Of a DNA stretch of 6,431 nucleotides, positions 1 through 6,176 are shown in pieces. Origin of the DNA: Acidimicrobiia bacterium. Lineage in GTDB: Bacteria > Actinomycetota > Acidimicrobiia > Spongiisociales > SHLN01. The stretch's first letter is position 1. The number at the start of each line of letters is the position of its first letter. Where the stretch lies: positions 1 to 6,431 of the forward strand of contig JAUXLW010000074.1 of NCBI GenBank assembly GCA_030623545.1, in the 5' to 3' direction. Below the pieces are notes generated by a model, which was not told where the DNA came from, searched no databases, and saw only the letters and a list, made by a program, of their open reading frames with translations. A program made the position numbers and the translations under genes.

Positions 1-43
1 CCTCCTCGCCCTCGCTTCGCTCAGGCGGTCCTCCCCCGGGAGG
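1..43. repeat. Intergenic direct repeat, copy 1
   Basis: First of two copies of a 43-base sequence; the second begins 80 bases later and differs at one position (G at 38, A at 118). The unit starts CCTCCTCGCCCTCGCTTCGC and ends in a self-complementary tail. In this copy CCTCCC (30-35) pairs with GGGAGG (38-43), leaving only two bases between the arms, or CCTCC with GGAGG and a four-base loop. A weaker CGCC (7-10) / GGCG (24-27) pairing lies inside the unit. Two near-identical structured copies in a spacer resemble a dispersed REP-like intergenic repeat, but one window cannot show whether it recurs in the genome. The copy touches the window edge, so it may extend further left. Confidence 0.85.
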
Positions 44-80
44 GAGTTGGGAACCGGATTCGAGAAACTTTAAGGCTCCC

Positions 81-123
81 CCTCCTCGCCCTCGCTTCGC
101 TCAGGCGGTCCTCCCCCAGGAGG
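81..123. repeat. Intergenic direct repeat, copy 2
   Basis: Second copy of the 43-base repeat, 42 of 43 positions identical to 1-43. It lies immediately after the thiolase stop codon in the direction of transcription. Its terminal hairpin is longer than in copy 1: bases 108-114 pair with 119-125 (7 bp) around a CCCA loop. The 37 bases between the copies (44-80) are not repeated and carry no recognisable gene. Confidence 0.85.
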
Positions 124-125
124 AC
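108..125 (-). terminator. Possible 3' hairpin of the thiolase transcript
   Basis: On the minus strand GTCCTCC-TGGG-GGAGGAC forms a perfect 7-bp stem with a four-base loop, starting 6 bases past the thiolase stop codon (132-134). No U-tract follows, so it is not a classical intrinsic terminator. It could act as a U-less terminator or as a 3'-end stabilising stem. Because it is the tail of the direct repeat, any termination role may be secondary to the repeat's own nature. Confidence 0.3.
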
Positions 126-131
126 ATAGAG

Positions 132-1382
132 CTAGTTGCGCTCGAGGATCAGGGCGGCTGCCGTTGCTCCGGCTCCGCAGATGCTCACCAGGCCGTAGCG
201 GACGTCCCGTCGGGCCATTTCATTGGCAAGGGTGGTGATGATGCGAGCGCCTGTGGCTGCAAAAGGATGCCCCACGGAGATCGAGCTGCCGAGCGGGTTG
301 AGCTTGGTGCGGTCGAGCTTGCCGATGGGCGGCTCCTTCCAGCCTTGCTCCCAAGCCGCCAGATTGGACGCGACCTGGCCACCGAAGGCCTCGTGCATCT
401 CGACAATGTCCACGTCATCCAGTTCCAGGCCGTTGCGGCGCAGGAGCCGGGGAACTGCCACACCGGGGCCCATCAAGAGCCCATCAGCCGGATCGATACC
501 AACAAACTCCATGTCTTTGATGAAAGCCAGTGGCTCGACGCCCTCCACTCTGGCTCGGGCTTCGGCCATGAGGACCACCGATGCGGCTCCGTCTGTGAGC
601 GGGCTCGAGTTGCCGGCCGTCAGGGTACCGGTCGGCGTAGGGTCGAAAACCGGCTTGAGTTTCGCCAGTTGCTCCATCGACGTATCCGGACGGATGATCG
701 GGTCGTAGTCGAGCCCGTCGAGAGGAACGATCTCGGCCTTGAGCCGACCATCCTCGGTGGCAGCAGCTGCGTTCATGTGGCTTCGGTAAGCGATCTCATC
801 TTGCTCTGCGCGCGAGATCTTCCATTCCTTCACCATCAGCTCAGTGTGCTCTCCCATCGACAGCCCGGTAGATGGCTCTTCGACGCCGGGGGCAGTAGGC
901 GCCAGGTCCTTGGGCCGAAGCTTGGCCAACAGCTTCAGCCGGTCACCAAGGGATTTCGCTCCGGCAGCATCCAGAAAGATCCGGCTGGCTTTCTCGGAAA
1001 CCAACACCGACGGATTCGACATCGACTCGACGCCTCCGGCCATGCCGACTTCAGCGCGACCGGCCATGATCGAATCAACCACCAACTCAACCCCCGAGGC
1101 GCTGGTGATGCAATTGTCGGTAATGGTCAGCGAACGAGTCGAAACAGGAAGCTTGCTCGAGAAGTTGACCTCGCGAGCCAGGTGCGGCACCCGAGCGTCC
1201 ACCACCACGATTCCAAACACGAGCGTGTCGACAATGTTCGGATCGACGTCGAGTTTGTCGAGGGCGCCATTAACAGAATGAACGGCCAGGTCAAGCGCCC
1301 TGTGCTTGCGAAACTTCGTTCCGGCCTTGACGAATGGGGTGCGGGCTCCGCCGACGACGGCCACGCGGGTGCTATCACTCAT
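132..1382 (-). CDS. fadI: Acetyl-CoA C-acyltransferase, FadI/trifunctional-beta type thiolase
   Basis: This 416-residue thiolase would cleave 3-ketoacyl-CoA with CoA to release acetyl-CoA in the last step of fatty-acid beta-oxidation. The acyl-acceptor cysteine is C91 (DNCITSASG). The other active-site motifs are HEAF with H330, GHPFAATGAR with H372, and the C-terminal base C402 in SICGAG. The FadI/HADHB branch is indicated by the loop at about 144-175 (DRLKLLAKLRPKDL, then STGLSMGEHTE), by the AREV stretch near 70, and by a final motif of C-x-A-G form rather than C-x-G-G-G. Length is close to E. coli FadI (436 as I recall). The ATG is well supported: GGAGGA at 1391-1396 lies 8 bases upstream. 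No fadJ-like partner is visible next to it. It lies 73 bases after the DUF1992 gene on the same strand, so read-through is possible. Substrate chain length cannot be read from the sequence, and a biosynthetic or degradative acetyl-CoA acetyltransferase role is the alternative. Confidence 0.9.
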   Translation of the reverse strand: MSDSTRVAVVGGARTPFVKAGTKFRKHRALDLAVHSVNGALDKLDVDPNIVDTLVFGIVVVDARVPHLAREVNFSSKLPVSTRSLTITDNCITSASGVELVVDSIMAGRAEVGMAGGVESMSNPSVLVSEKASRIFLDAAGAKSLGDRLKLLAKLRPKDLAPTAPGVEEPSTGLSMGEHTELMVKEWKISRAEQDEIAYRSHMNAAAATEDGRLKAEIVPLDGLDYDPIIRPDTSMEQLAKLKPVFDPTPTGTLTAGNSSPLTDGAASVVLMAEARARVEGVEPLAFIKDMEFVGIDPADGLLMGPGVAVPRLLRRNGLELDDVDIVEMHEAFGGQVASNLAAWEQGWKEPPIGKLDRTKLNPLGSSISVGHPFAATGARIITTLANEMARRDVRYGLVSICGAGATAAALILERN

Positions 1383-1390
1383 GTCCTGAT

Positions 1391-1396
1391 TCCTCC
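1391..1396 (-). promoter_or_regulatory. Shine-Dalgarno site of the thiolase gene
   Basis: GGAGGA on the minus strand, 8 bases before the ATG at 1380-1382. It fixes the thiolase start and suggests independent initiation, unlike the overlapping genes upstream, which have no such site. Confidence 0.75.
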
Positions 1397-1455
1397 AACT
1401 AGGTGCACTGTGTTCAACGCGCCCCGGATGTCCAAAATGCCCGAAGACCCGGAAC

Positions 1456-1692
1456 TCAGTGGCCGCGGTCCCGACGGGTCTCGAGGAAGGCGGCTAATTC
1501 TTCTCGAGTCAAGCCCTCGCGTCGAACCCACTTCTTGGTCCACCAAGCAGGGTCGTAACCATCTTCGAGGTCGGGGATCGGCTCACCGGAGCCCGGGAGG
1601 TCGTCGAATTCCCCCTGCTGCATCGACTCGCGAATTCGGCGCTCGGCCAGCGACGGAATGAACCGCGGATCGATCTTCTTCTTCTCGCTCAT
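1456..1692 (-). CDS. DUF1992 (DnaJ-homologue C28 type) small protein
   Basis: A 78-residue soluble, charged protein. Residues about 16-63 carry the DUF1992 signature: AERRIRESMQQGEFDDLPGSG followed by EPIPDLEDG. In eukaryotes this domain occurs in DNAJC28; the bacterial stand-alone proteins have no established biochemical role that I know of. No J-domain (HPD motif), signal peptide or membrane segment is present, so it should not be called a DnaJ chaperone. The ATG (1690-1692) overlaps the dapB stop codon as ATGA, and no Shine-Dalgarno site is visible upstream, which suggests translation by ribosomes finishing dapB. The C-terminal part (WWTKKWVRREGLTREELAAF) is tryptophan- and charge-rich. 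Family assignment is firm; function is unknown. Confidence 0.85.
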   Translation of the reverse strand: MSEKKKIDPRFIPSLAERRIRESMQQGEFDDLPGSGEPIPDLEDGYDPAWWTKKWVRREGLTREELAAFLETRRDRGH

Positions 1693-2429
1693 GAGTCCAA
1701 AACGCTGTCGAGCCCAACCGTGACACCGGTGAGGTCGGAAACCTTCCTGATAGCCATCAACACGCCCGGCAGGTAGGCAGTCCGATCGGTCACATCGTGC
1801 CGAATCGAAAGCGTCTCGCCGGGTCTTCCCAAAATGACCTCCTGATGGGCCAGCAGCCCGGGAAGGCGTATTGCGTGGATGGGGACGCCGTCCACCAATC
1901 CACCCCTGGCTCCCGGCACCAGCTCAATCGACTCCGTGGCCCGCTCCTGGGTCCCGGCAACTCCGACCCGGCCGGCGGTGGCGATAGCCGTCCCGGACGG
2001 CGCGTCGACCTTCTTGTCATGATGCAGCTCGATGATCTCGGCGGCATCGAAATGGGGGGCAGCCTGCTCGGCAAAACGCATTGCCAGCGCCGCCCCAATC
2101 GAAAAGTTGGGAACTATCAAGCAGTTGGGCGGACCATCGCCGAACAGGTCTCTGACCGCGCCGATCCTCTCTTCAGTGAAGCCCGAGGTGCCAACCACCG
2201 AGTGCAGCCCGAGCCGCTGCCAGGCTTGCAGGTTGTCCATGACCGCATCTGGAGGGCAGAACTCCACCACGACCTCCGCCCCCGCCAGGCCTGCACGATC
2301 GGCGATCGTCCCGTCCCTTCCTCTGGGGTCATACCGGCCTGCCAGCTCGAGGTCGGCAGATGCTTCGACCGCGGCTCCGACGAGGCGACCCATCTGCCCG
2401 GCTCCCCCGGAAACAACCACTCTCGTCAT
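1689..2429 (-). CDS. dapB: 4-hydroxy-tetrahydrodipicolinate reductase
   Basis: DapB uses NAD(P)H to reduce the DapA product to tetrahydrodipicolinate in the lysine and meso-diaminopimelate pathway, feeding protein and peptidoglycan synthesis in the cytoplasm. At 246 residues it matches the short actinobacterial form. Visible elements are an N-terminal Rossmann loop (VSGGAGQMGR, 6-15), VGTSGF (79-84), VPNFSIGAA (106-114), and the signature ELHHDKKVDAPSGTA (134-148). H136 and K140 correspond to the catalytic His159 and Lys163 of the E. coli enzyme. The ATG (2427-2429) overlaps the stop codon of the M16 peptidase gene (ATGA), and its own stop overlaps the DUF1992 start, so it is the middle of three coupled genes. 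No Shine-Dalgarno site is seen, fitting coupling. No dapA lies alongside. Confidence 0.95.
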   Translation of the reverse strand: MTRVVVSGGAGQMGRLVGAAVEASADLELAGRYDPRGRDGTIADRAGLAGAEVVVEFCPPDAVMDNLQAWQRLGLHSVVGTSGFTEERIGAVRDLFGDGPPNCLIVPNFSIGAALAMRFAEQAAPHFDAAEIIELHHDKKVDAPSGTAIATAGRVGVAGTQERATESIELVPGARGGLVDGVPIHAIRLPGLLAHQEVILGRPGETLSIRHDVTDRTAYLPGVLMAIRKVSDLTGVTVGLDSVLDS

Positions 2430-3676
2430 GTGATGAAGGATTCGAGCTCGGACGCGGGGTTGGGCCCGGTCGCGCCGATCACGAAGGGACCGCCGAGGAA
2501 CTCAACGGCTATCTCCTGGAGATCTTCCAGTGTCACCGCATCGAACCGGGCCAGTGTCTCATCGAGGCTGAGGTGCGTGTCACCCGTGATTTCTTCGCGA
2601 CCAAGGCGAATCATCCGGTTGTTGGGGTCCTCCTGGGTGAGTGCCAGGCTTCCCTGCACATGTCCCTTCGCACGATCGAGCTCTTCGGAAGTCACACCCT
2701 GACCTATGACATTGTTGAATTCGGTCTTGACCAATTCGAGAACCTGGTCGGTCTGACTGGGCGTGGTGCCCACATAGACCCCGAACCCACCGGCGTCGGC
2801 ATAAGGGAACCGGAAGGTATACACCCCGTATGCCAGGCCGCGCTGCTCACGGATTTCCCGGAAAAGCCGCGAGGACATCCCGCCCCCCAGTATGTGGCTG
2901 AGGAGCCCGAAAGCGAACCGGCGGTCGTCACCCCGCACCAGCCCGAGACCCCCGATAACGAGATGGGTCTGTTCCGTCTCTCGATGGCGGATACTCACAT
3001 GGGGGTCGACCGAAGCCGGGGCATGGTCGTGAGTAGATGATCTCGACTCCCAGTCGCCGAAGTGCTCCTCAGCCAGCCGCACGACTTCGTTGTGCTTGGC
3101 ACTTCCGCTGACGGCGACGACGGTGGCGCCGGCGTGGTAACGGCGGCCCCAGAAGCCGTCGATGTCATCCCTGCTCATTTCGGTTATCGACTCTTTGGTC
3201 CCGAGGACCGGCCGCTCGAGTGCATGCCCGCGAAACAACGCCTGGAAGAACTGCTCGAAAGCCACATCGGTGGGATCGTCCTCGTTCATGTTGATCTCCT
3301 CCAGCACCACGTGCTTTTCAGAGTCGATCTCCTTCTGGCGAAAGGCGGGGCGTCGAACCATCTCGGCGAGGATGTCGAGCCCGAGCGGCAGGTCGTCATC
3401 ACGCAGGCGGGCCCAGTAGCAAGTTTGCTCTTTGCTCGTAAAGGCGTTGGAGCGACCCCCCACCGCATCGAAGGACTCAGCAATGTCTCGCGCCGACAAC
3501 CGATCGGTGCCCTTGAAAAGCAGATGTTCGAGAAAGTGGGCAGCCCCGGCCTCGTTGGGGTCCTCATCCCGGGTCCCGCAATCGGCCCATACTCCCAGCG
3601 CCACCGACCGAACATCAGGCATTTCTTCGGTGATGACCCGAAGGCCGTTGGAGAGTGTTGTCAGTTCGTAGTACAT
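2426..3676 (-). CDS. M16 family zinc peptidase (pitrilysin / mitochondrial-processing-peptidase-like)
   Basis: A 416-residue protein of the short M16B type, predicted to be a cytoplasmic metallopeptidase. The N-terminal domain holds the inverted zinc motif HFLEH (H47, E50, H51), with the third zinc ligand most likely E127 in VVLEEI; the spacing matches the HxxEH-x75-E pattern of the family. The C-terminal domain has REQRGLAY (276-283), where R276 and Y283 form the family's R/Y pair for substrate binding. Both halves are therefore present and look active. No signal peptide is seen. I start at the ATG giving MYYELTTLSNGLRV, the usual N-terminus of these proteins; a TTG at 3707-3709 would add 11 residues but has no ribosome-binding site. 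The gene overlaps dapB by ATGA. Actinobacteria often carry such a peptidase between pnp and dapB, but here pnp is not upstream. The physiological substrate is unknown. Confidence 0.9.
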   Translation of the reverse strand: MYYELTTLSNGLRVITEEMPDVRSVALGVWADCGTRDEDPNEAGAAHFLEHLLFKGTDRLSARDIAESFDAVGGRSNAFTSKEQTCYWARLRDDDLPLGLDILAEMVRRPAFRQKEIDSEKHVVLEEINMNEDDPTDVAFEQFFQALFRGHALERPVLGTKESITEMSRDDIDGFWGRRYHAGATVVAVSGSAKHNEVVRLAEEHFGDWESRSSTHDHAPASVDPHVSIRHRETEQTHLVIGGLGLVRGDDRRFAFGLLSHILGGGMSSRLFREIREQRGLAYGVYTFRFPYADAGGFGVYVGTTPSQTDQVLELVKTEFNNVIGQGVTSEELDRAKGHVQGSLALTQEDPNNRMIRLGREEITGDTHLSLDETLARFDAVTLEDLQEIAVEFLGGPFVIGATGPNPASELESFIT

Positions 3677-3685
3677 CGACGGCGG

Positions 3686-3691
3686 ATGATA
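3686..3691 (-). promoter_or_regulatory. Possible -10 element of the M16-dapB-DUF1992 operon
   Basis: TATCAT on the minus strand (five of six matches to TATAAT) ends 9 bases before the chosen ATG of the M16 gene. Transcription would start within about three bases of the start codon, giving a leaderless or nearly leaderless message, which would explain the missing Shine-Dalgarno site. No good -35 sits at 16-18 bases; a TTGACT (3715-3720) is 23 bases away, too far. The rest of the spacer 3677-3833 shows no gene. Confidence 0.25.
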
Positions 3692-3833
3692 GGAACGGTG
3701 AGCGCGCAACGATGAGTCAAAGGGACGAAAAGCCCGTTGAGAGACCGCGCAAGCCGGGATACGGTTGAAACAGACTCCAGGAAGAGTTGAAACCGGAGAA
3801 GATCAGGGCCGGCCGACCCCTTGCCCGAGAGAG

Positions 3834-4265
3834 TCAATCCTGCGTCTCCCCGGAGGGAACTCTCCGGCTCAACACGCGTTCCACCAGATCAGTAACCCGG
3901 GCGTCAATCTCATCGCGAATGAGGCGTACGGCCTCCAGATCTCTCCCCGCCGGATCGTCGAGCTCCCAATCTTCGTAGGCAATGCCCGGATAAACGGGAC
4001 AGGCATCGCCACAACCCATGGTGATGACCACATCAGATGCAGCCACCGCCTCGTCCTGGAGGAGTTTGGGCTGCTCCTGTGAGAGGTCGATACCGAGCTC
4101 GGCCATTGCCTCCAACACTGCCGGATTGACCTGATCGGCGGGCTCCGTTCCGGCCGACAGAACGTCGATCGATCCCTCGCCGCGCATGGTCGTGAGAGCC
4201 GCCGCCATTTGGCTACGACCGGCATTGTGCACACACACGAACAGAACCTGAGGAGAGTCACTCAT
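3834..4265 (-). CDS. arsC: Arsenate reductase, mycothiol-linked LMW-phosphatase fold
   Basis: A 143-residue cytoplasmic protein of the low-molecular-weight tyrosine phosphatase fold that would reduce arsenate to arsenite for export. The anion-binding P-loop is CVHNAGRS, with nucleophile C11 and R17 (C-x5-R). The downstream motif MGCGDACPVYPG (83-94, cysteines C85 and C89) followed by DWELDDPAGR (99-108, with the general-acid Asp at 103/104) is typical of actinobacterial enzymes, which use mycothiol and mycoredoxin. I infer that chemistry from the signature; a thioredoxin-coupled mechanism is the alternative. The ATG at 4263-4265 is preferred. A GTG at 4281-4283 would add six residues that do not belong to the fold, and neither start has a strong ribosome-binding site. 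No ArsR, ArsB or Acr3 gene is adjacent. It diverges from the phosphate transporter gene across 84 bases. Confidence 0.88.
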   Translation of the reverse strand: MSDSPQVLFVCVHNAGRSQMAAALTTMRGEGSIDVLSAGTEPADQVNPAVLEAMAELGIDLSQEQPKLLQDEAVAASDVVITMGCGDACPVYPGIAYEDWELDDPAGRDLEAVRLIRDEIDARVTDLVERVLSRRVPSGETQD

Positions 4266-4306
4266 GGCACCGCAGTTTGGCACGCAATATGGCGAAGCAG
4301 CCTCTC

Positions 4307-4314
4307 AACGCGTT
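4307..4314. promoter_or_regulatory. Palindrome in the arsC / phosphate transporter divergent spacer
   Basis: AACGCGTT is a perfect 8-base palindrome near the middle of the 84-base region between the two divergent start codons, flanked by AGCCTC on both sides in direct orientation (4299-4304 and 4315-4320). It could be an operator core for a regulator controlling both directions, but palindromes of this size also occur by chance. No PHO-box-like tandem repeat and no convincing -35/-10 pair is visible in the spacer. Confidence 0.15.
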
Positions 4315-4349
4315 AGCCTCCCCGCCGTAACCGGAGCTCGAGCAGTCAT

Positions 4350-5489
4350 ATGGCGATAAGCCAGCCGACAATTGAACGCCGATTCCCTACCTGGGCCCGC
4401 CTACTGCTGGTCATCGGGCTCCTGTATACATTCCTCGCCGGCGTCAAGTTTCTTGAAAGCGGCATTAAGGCCTTCGGGTCGGATGTAGCCGCCGACCTCT
4501 TCGACGGCATCTCCAACCCGCTGGCGGGCTTGTTCGCAGGGATCCTCGCCACCGTTCTCGTTCAATCGTCGTCGGTCACCACCGCCACCATTGTGGGTCT
4601 GGTCGGTTCCGGCACCCTTCCGTTCGACACTGCCGTACCCATGATCATGGGTGCCAACATCGGGACAACGGTCACCAACACGCTGGCGTCGCTGGGGCAC
4701 ATTCGACGCAGTGAGGAATTCAAGCGGGCCTTCGCCGGGGCCACGATGCATGACTTTTTCAACCTGCTGGCCGTCTCCGTCCTCCTCCCGTTGGAATTGA
4801 TCACCGGCTTCCTCTCCAAAATCGCCGAGGAAATCGCGGATTGGCTGTCCGATGCCGGTGTCCAGGGCGGCAAGTTGGGAGACAGCCCCCTGAAGCAAGC
4901 GGTGAGCTGGCCGGTTGATCGGGTCAAGGATGTACTCGATGGGGCGAGTGACAACCTGCTCGGCGTGGCATTGCTGGTGATCGGCCTTGCCTTGATCTTT
5001 CTGAGCCTGGCCTTCATCACCAAGAACATGAAGGAGATGCTGGCGGGACGTATCGAGCGATCGATCAACGAGGTTCTTTCCCGCGGCGGCGGCGTGGCGG
5101 CGATGGTCGTCGGCCTGATAATGACCGTCGCCGTCCAAAGCAGCTCGATCACCACTTCGATCCTGATCCCAATCATTGCCGCGGGTGTGCTCACACTTCG
5201 GAACGCCTACCCCATCACCCTCGGTGCCAATTTGGGCACAACCGTGACTGCGCTACTGGCATCCCTGGCAACCGACCGGCCGGAAGCGTTGGCGATTGCT
5301 CTCACCCACACCCTGTTCAACGTCTTCGGAATCCTGATCTTCTACCCGTTGCCTCAGCTCCGATACCTGCCCATCAGGGCGGCCGAGAAACTGGCCGACG
5401 TCGCCATATCCAATCGGGCCATTGCTCTCAGCTACGTGGTTGTTACATTCGTCATCATTCCCCTTTTAGGAATAGTGTTGTTGAGATGA
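4350..5489 (+). CDS. Na+/phosphate cotransporter, NptA / SLC34-like (PF02690 type)
   Basis: A 379-residue inner-membrane protein predicted to import phosphate with sodium. It has the two-fold repeat of the family: VLVQSSSVTTATIVGLVGSG (69-88) and VAVQSSSITTSILIPIIAAG (260-279), each followed by the matching GANIGTTVTN (101-110) and GANLGTTVTA (292-301). The paired QSSS motifs (72-75, 263-266) line the substrate path in this family. Hydrophobic stretches lie at about 17-32, 58-88, 95-115, 135-155, 203-223, 248-282, 287-307, 313-333 and 357-377. A polar loop (about 157-200) separates the halves. Size matches the stand-alone form: no C-terminal PhoU domain is fused, as some relatives have, but a PhoU gene follows directly. 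The ATG has GGAG at 4333-4336, 13 bases upstream, a rather long spacing. The order transporter-phoU indicates one operon. Confidence 0.92.
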   Translation: MAISQPTIERRFPTWARLLLVIGLLYTFLAGVKFLESGIKAFGSDVAADLFDGISNPLAGLFAGILATVLVQSSSVTTATIVGLVGSGTLPFDTAVPMIMGANIGTTVTNTLASLGHIRRSEEFKRAFAGATMHDFFNLLAVSVLLPLELITGFLSKIAEEIADWLSDAGVQGGKLGDSPLKQAVSWPVDRVKDVLDGASDNLLGVALLVIGLALIFLSLAFITKNMKEMLAGRIERSINEVLSRGGGVAAMVVGLIMTVAVQSSSITTSILIPIIAAGVLTLRNAYPITLGANLGTTVTALLASLATDRPEALAIALTHTLFNVFGILIFYPLPQLRYLPIRAAEKLADVAISNRAIALSYVVVTFVIIPLLGIVLLR

Positions 5490-5495
5490 AGGAGG
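5489..5495 (+). promoter_or_regulatory. Shine-Dalgarno site of phoU, overlapping the transporter stop
   Basis: AAGGAGG begins on the last base of the transporter's TGA (5487-5489) and lies 6 bases before the TTG at 5502-5504. It is the strongest ribosome-binding site on the plus strand here. It supports the TTG as the true phoU start and implies coupled translation. Confidence 0.8.
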
Positions 5496-5501
5496 CCGCC
5501 G

Positions 5502-6176
5502 TTGGTCCTTGAGTTCTTCCGACGTGGCTCCGAGAGCCGCCTCGAGCAGATAGAAAGCCAGATCGGCAGCATGCTGGCCGATGCTCGACATAGTTTCGAT
5601 CTCGCCGCTAGTTCGCTCCTCGCCGGGGCGCAACCGTCGGTGGTCGGCGCGGACGTGCATGCCACCGACAAGAGAATCAACGCCACCGAGCGGGAGATCA
5701 GGCGCGAGCTGGTGGTTCACGTCAGTGTCCACCAAACCTCGGCCGACGTGCCGATGATCCTGGCGTACATGGCAGTCGCCAAGGATGTTGAGCGAATCGG
5801 CGACTACGCCAAGAACATTTATGACATTGCTTTCCAGGGAATCGACTTGTCGAACGCCGAGGATGTGGAGCAACTCATTTCCTACCGCGACCGTATATCT
5901 CTTCTAATCAGCCAAACTGCTCAAACTTTCCTCGATCGAGCCACAGACGATGCCCGCGAGTACATCAGCGAGGGGGACAAGCTGCTCGATGAGTTCGACA
6001 AGCGGATTGACGACCTCGCCGCATCAGACGCCCCTTCCACTTTCGGGGTGCCAAGGGCCCTGCTTTTTCGCTACATGAAGCGCATCACCGCCCACTTGAT
6101 GAACGTCCTGTCGGCCCTCACGATGCCCCTCGACCAGCTCGCCTATTTCGACGAAGCCAAAGAGGACCGGGCTTAG
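5502..6176 (+). CDS. PhoU-domain protein, partner of the phosphate transporter
   Basis: A 224-residue, mostly helical soluble protein with two PhoU-like three-helix halves. The first carries a good metal-binding motif, KDVERIGDYAKNI (94-106, with D95, E97 and D101). The equivalent of the second half, RYMKRITAHLMNV (190-202), is degenerate: the usual ERIGD acids appear as K193 and A197. PhoU proteins regulate phosphate uptake and signalling at the membrane. This one follows a Na+/phosphate cotransporter rather than pstSCAB or phoR, so a role in gating or limiting that transporter is the simplest inference. Translation starts at TTG, supported by AAGGAGG six bases upstream; no ATG lies near. 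The gene is 12 bases downstream of the transporter gene and certainly in its operon. Whether it also acts on a Pho two-component system cannot be told from here. Confidence 0.88.
   Translation: MVLEFFRRGSESRLEQIESQIGSMLADARHSFDLAASSLLAGAQPSVVGADVHATDKRINATEREIRRELVVHVSVHQTSADVPMILAYMAVAKDVERIGDYAKNIYDIAFQGIDLSNAEDVEQLISYRDRISLLISQTAQTFLDRATDDAREYISEGDKLLDEFDKRIDDLAASDAPSTFGVPRALLFRYMKRITAHLMNVLSALTMPLDQLAYFDEAKEDRA

Noticed and set aside
1..123. Direct repeats as a CRISPR remnant
   Set aside because: Only two copies, 37 bases of unrepeated sequence between them and no cas genes; the structure fits a dispersed intergenic repeat better.
267..1661. Long plus-strand open frame (464 codons) opposite the thiolase and DUF1992 genes
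   Set aside because: Its translation has no recognisable domain and is low-complexity-like. It is antisense to well-supported genes and is explained by GC-rich third positions.
1797..2702. Plus-strand open frame (301 codons) opposite dapB and the M16 gene
   Set aside because: Antisense shadow; it runs across two firmly identified minus-strand genes and shows no family motif.
3677..3709. TTG start adding 11 residues to the M16 peptidase
   Set aside because: No ribosome-binding site, the extra residues are outside the family's fold, and the ATG at 3674-3676 gives the usual N-terminus.
3807..3814. GGCCGGCC palindrome downstream of arsC
   Set aside because: An isolated 8-base palindrome in GC-rich DNA with no longer stem or tail; chance is sufficient.
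3850..3867. CCGGAG/CTCCGG hairpin as an arsC terminator
   Set aside because: It lies inside the arsC coding region before the stop codon and has no U-tract.
4266..4283. GTG start adding six residues to ArsC
   Set aside because: No ribosome-binding site at a usable distance, and the P-loop strand begins right after the ATG at 4263-4265, as in relatives.
4401..5138. Minus-strand open frame (245 codons) opposite the phosphate cotransporter
   Set aside because: The plus strand encodes a complete transporter with both QSSS repeats; the antisense product is charged, His/Asp/Gln-rich and unrecognisable.
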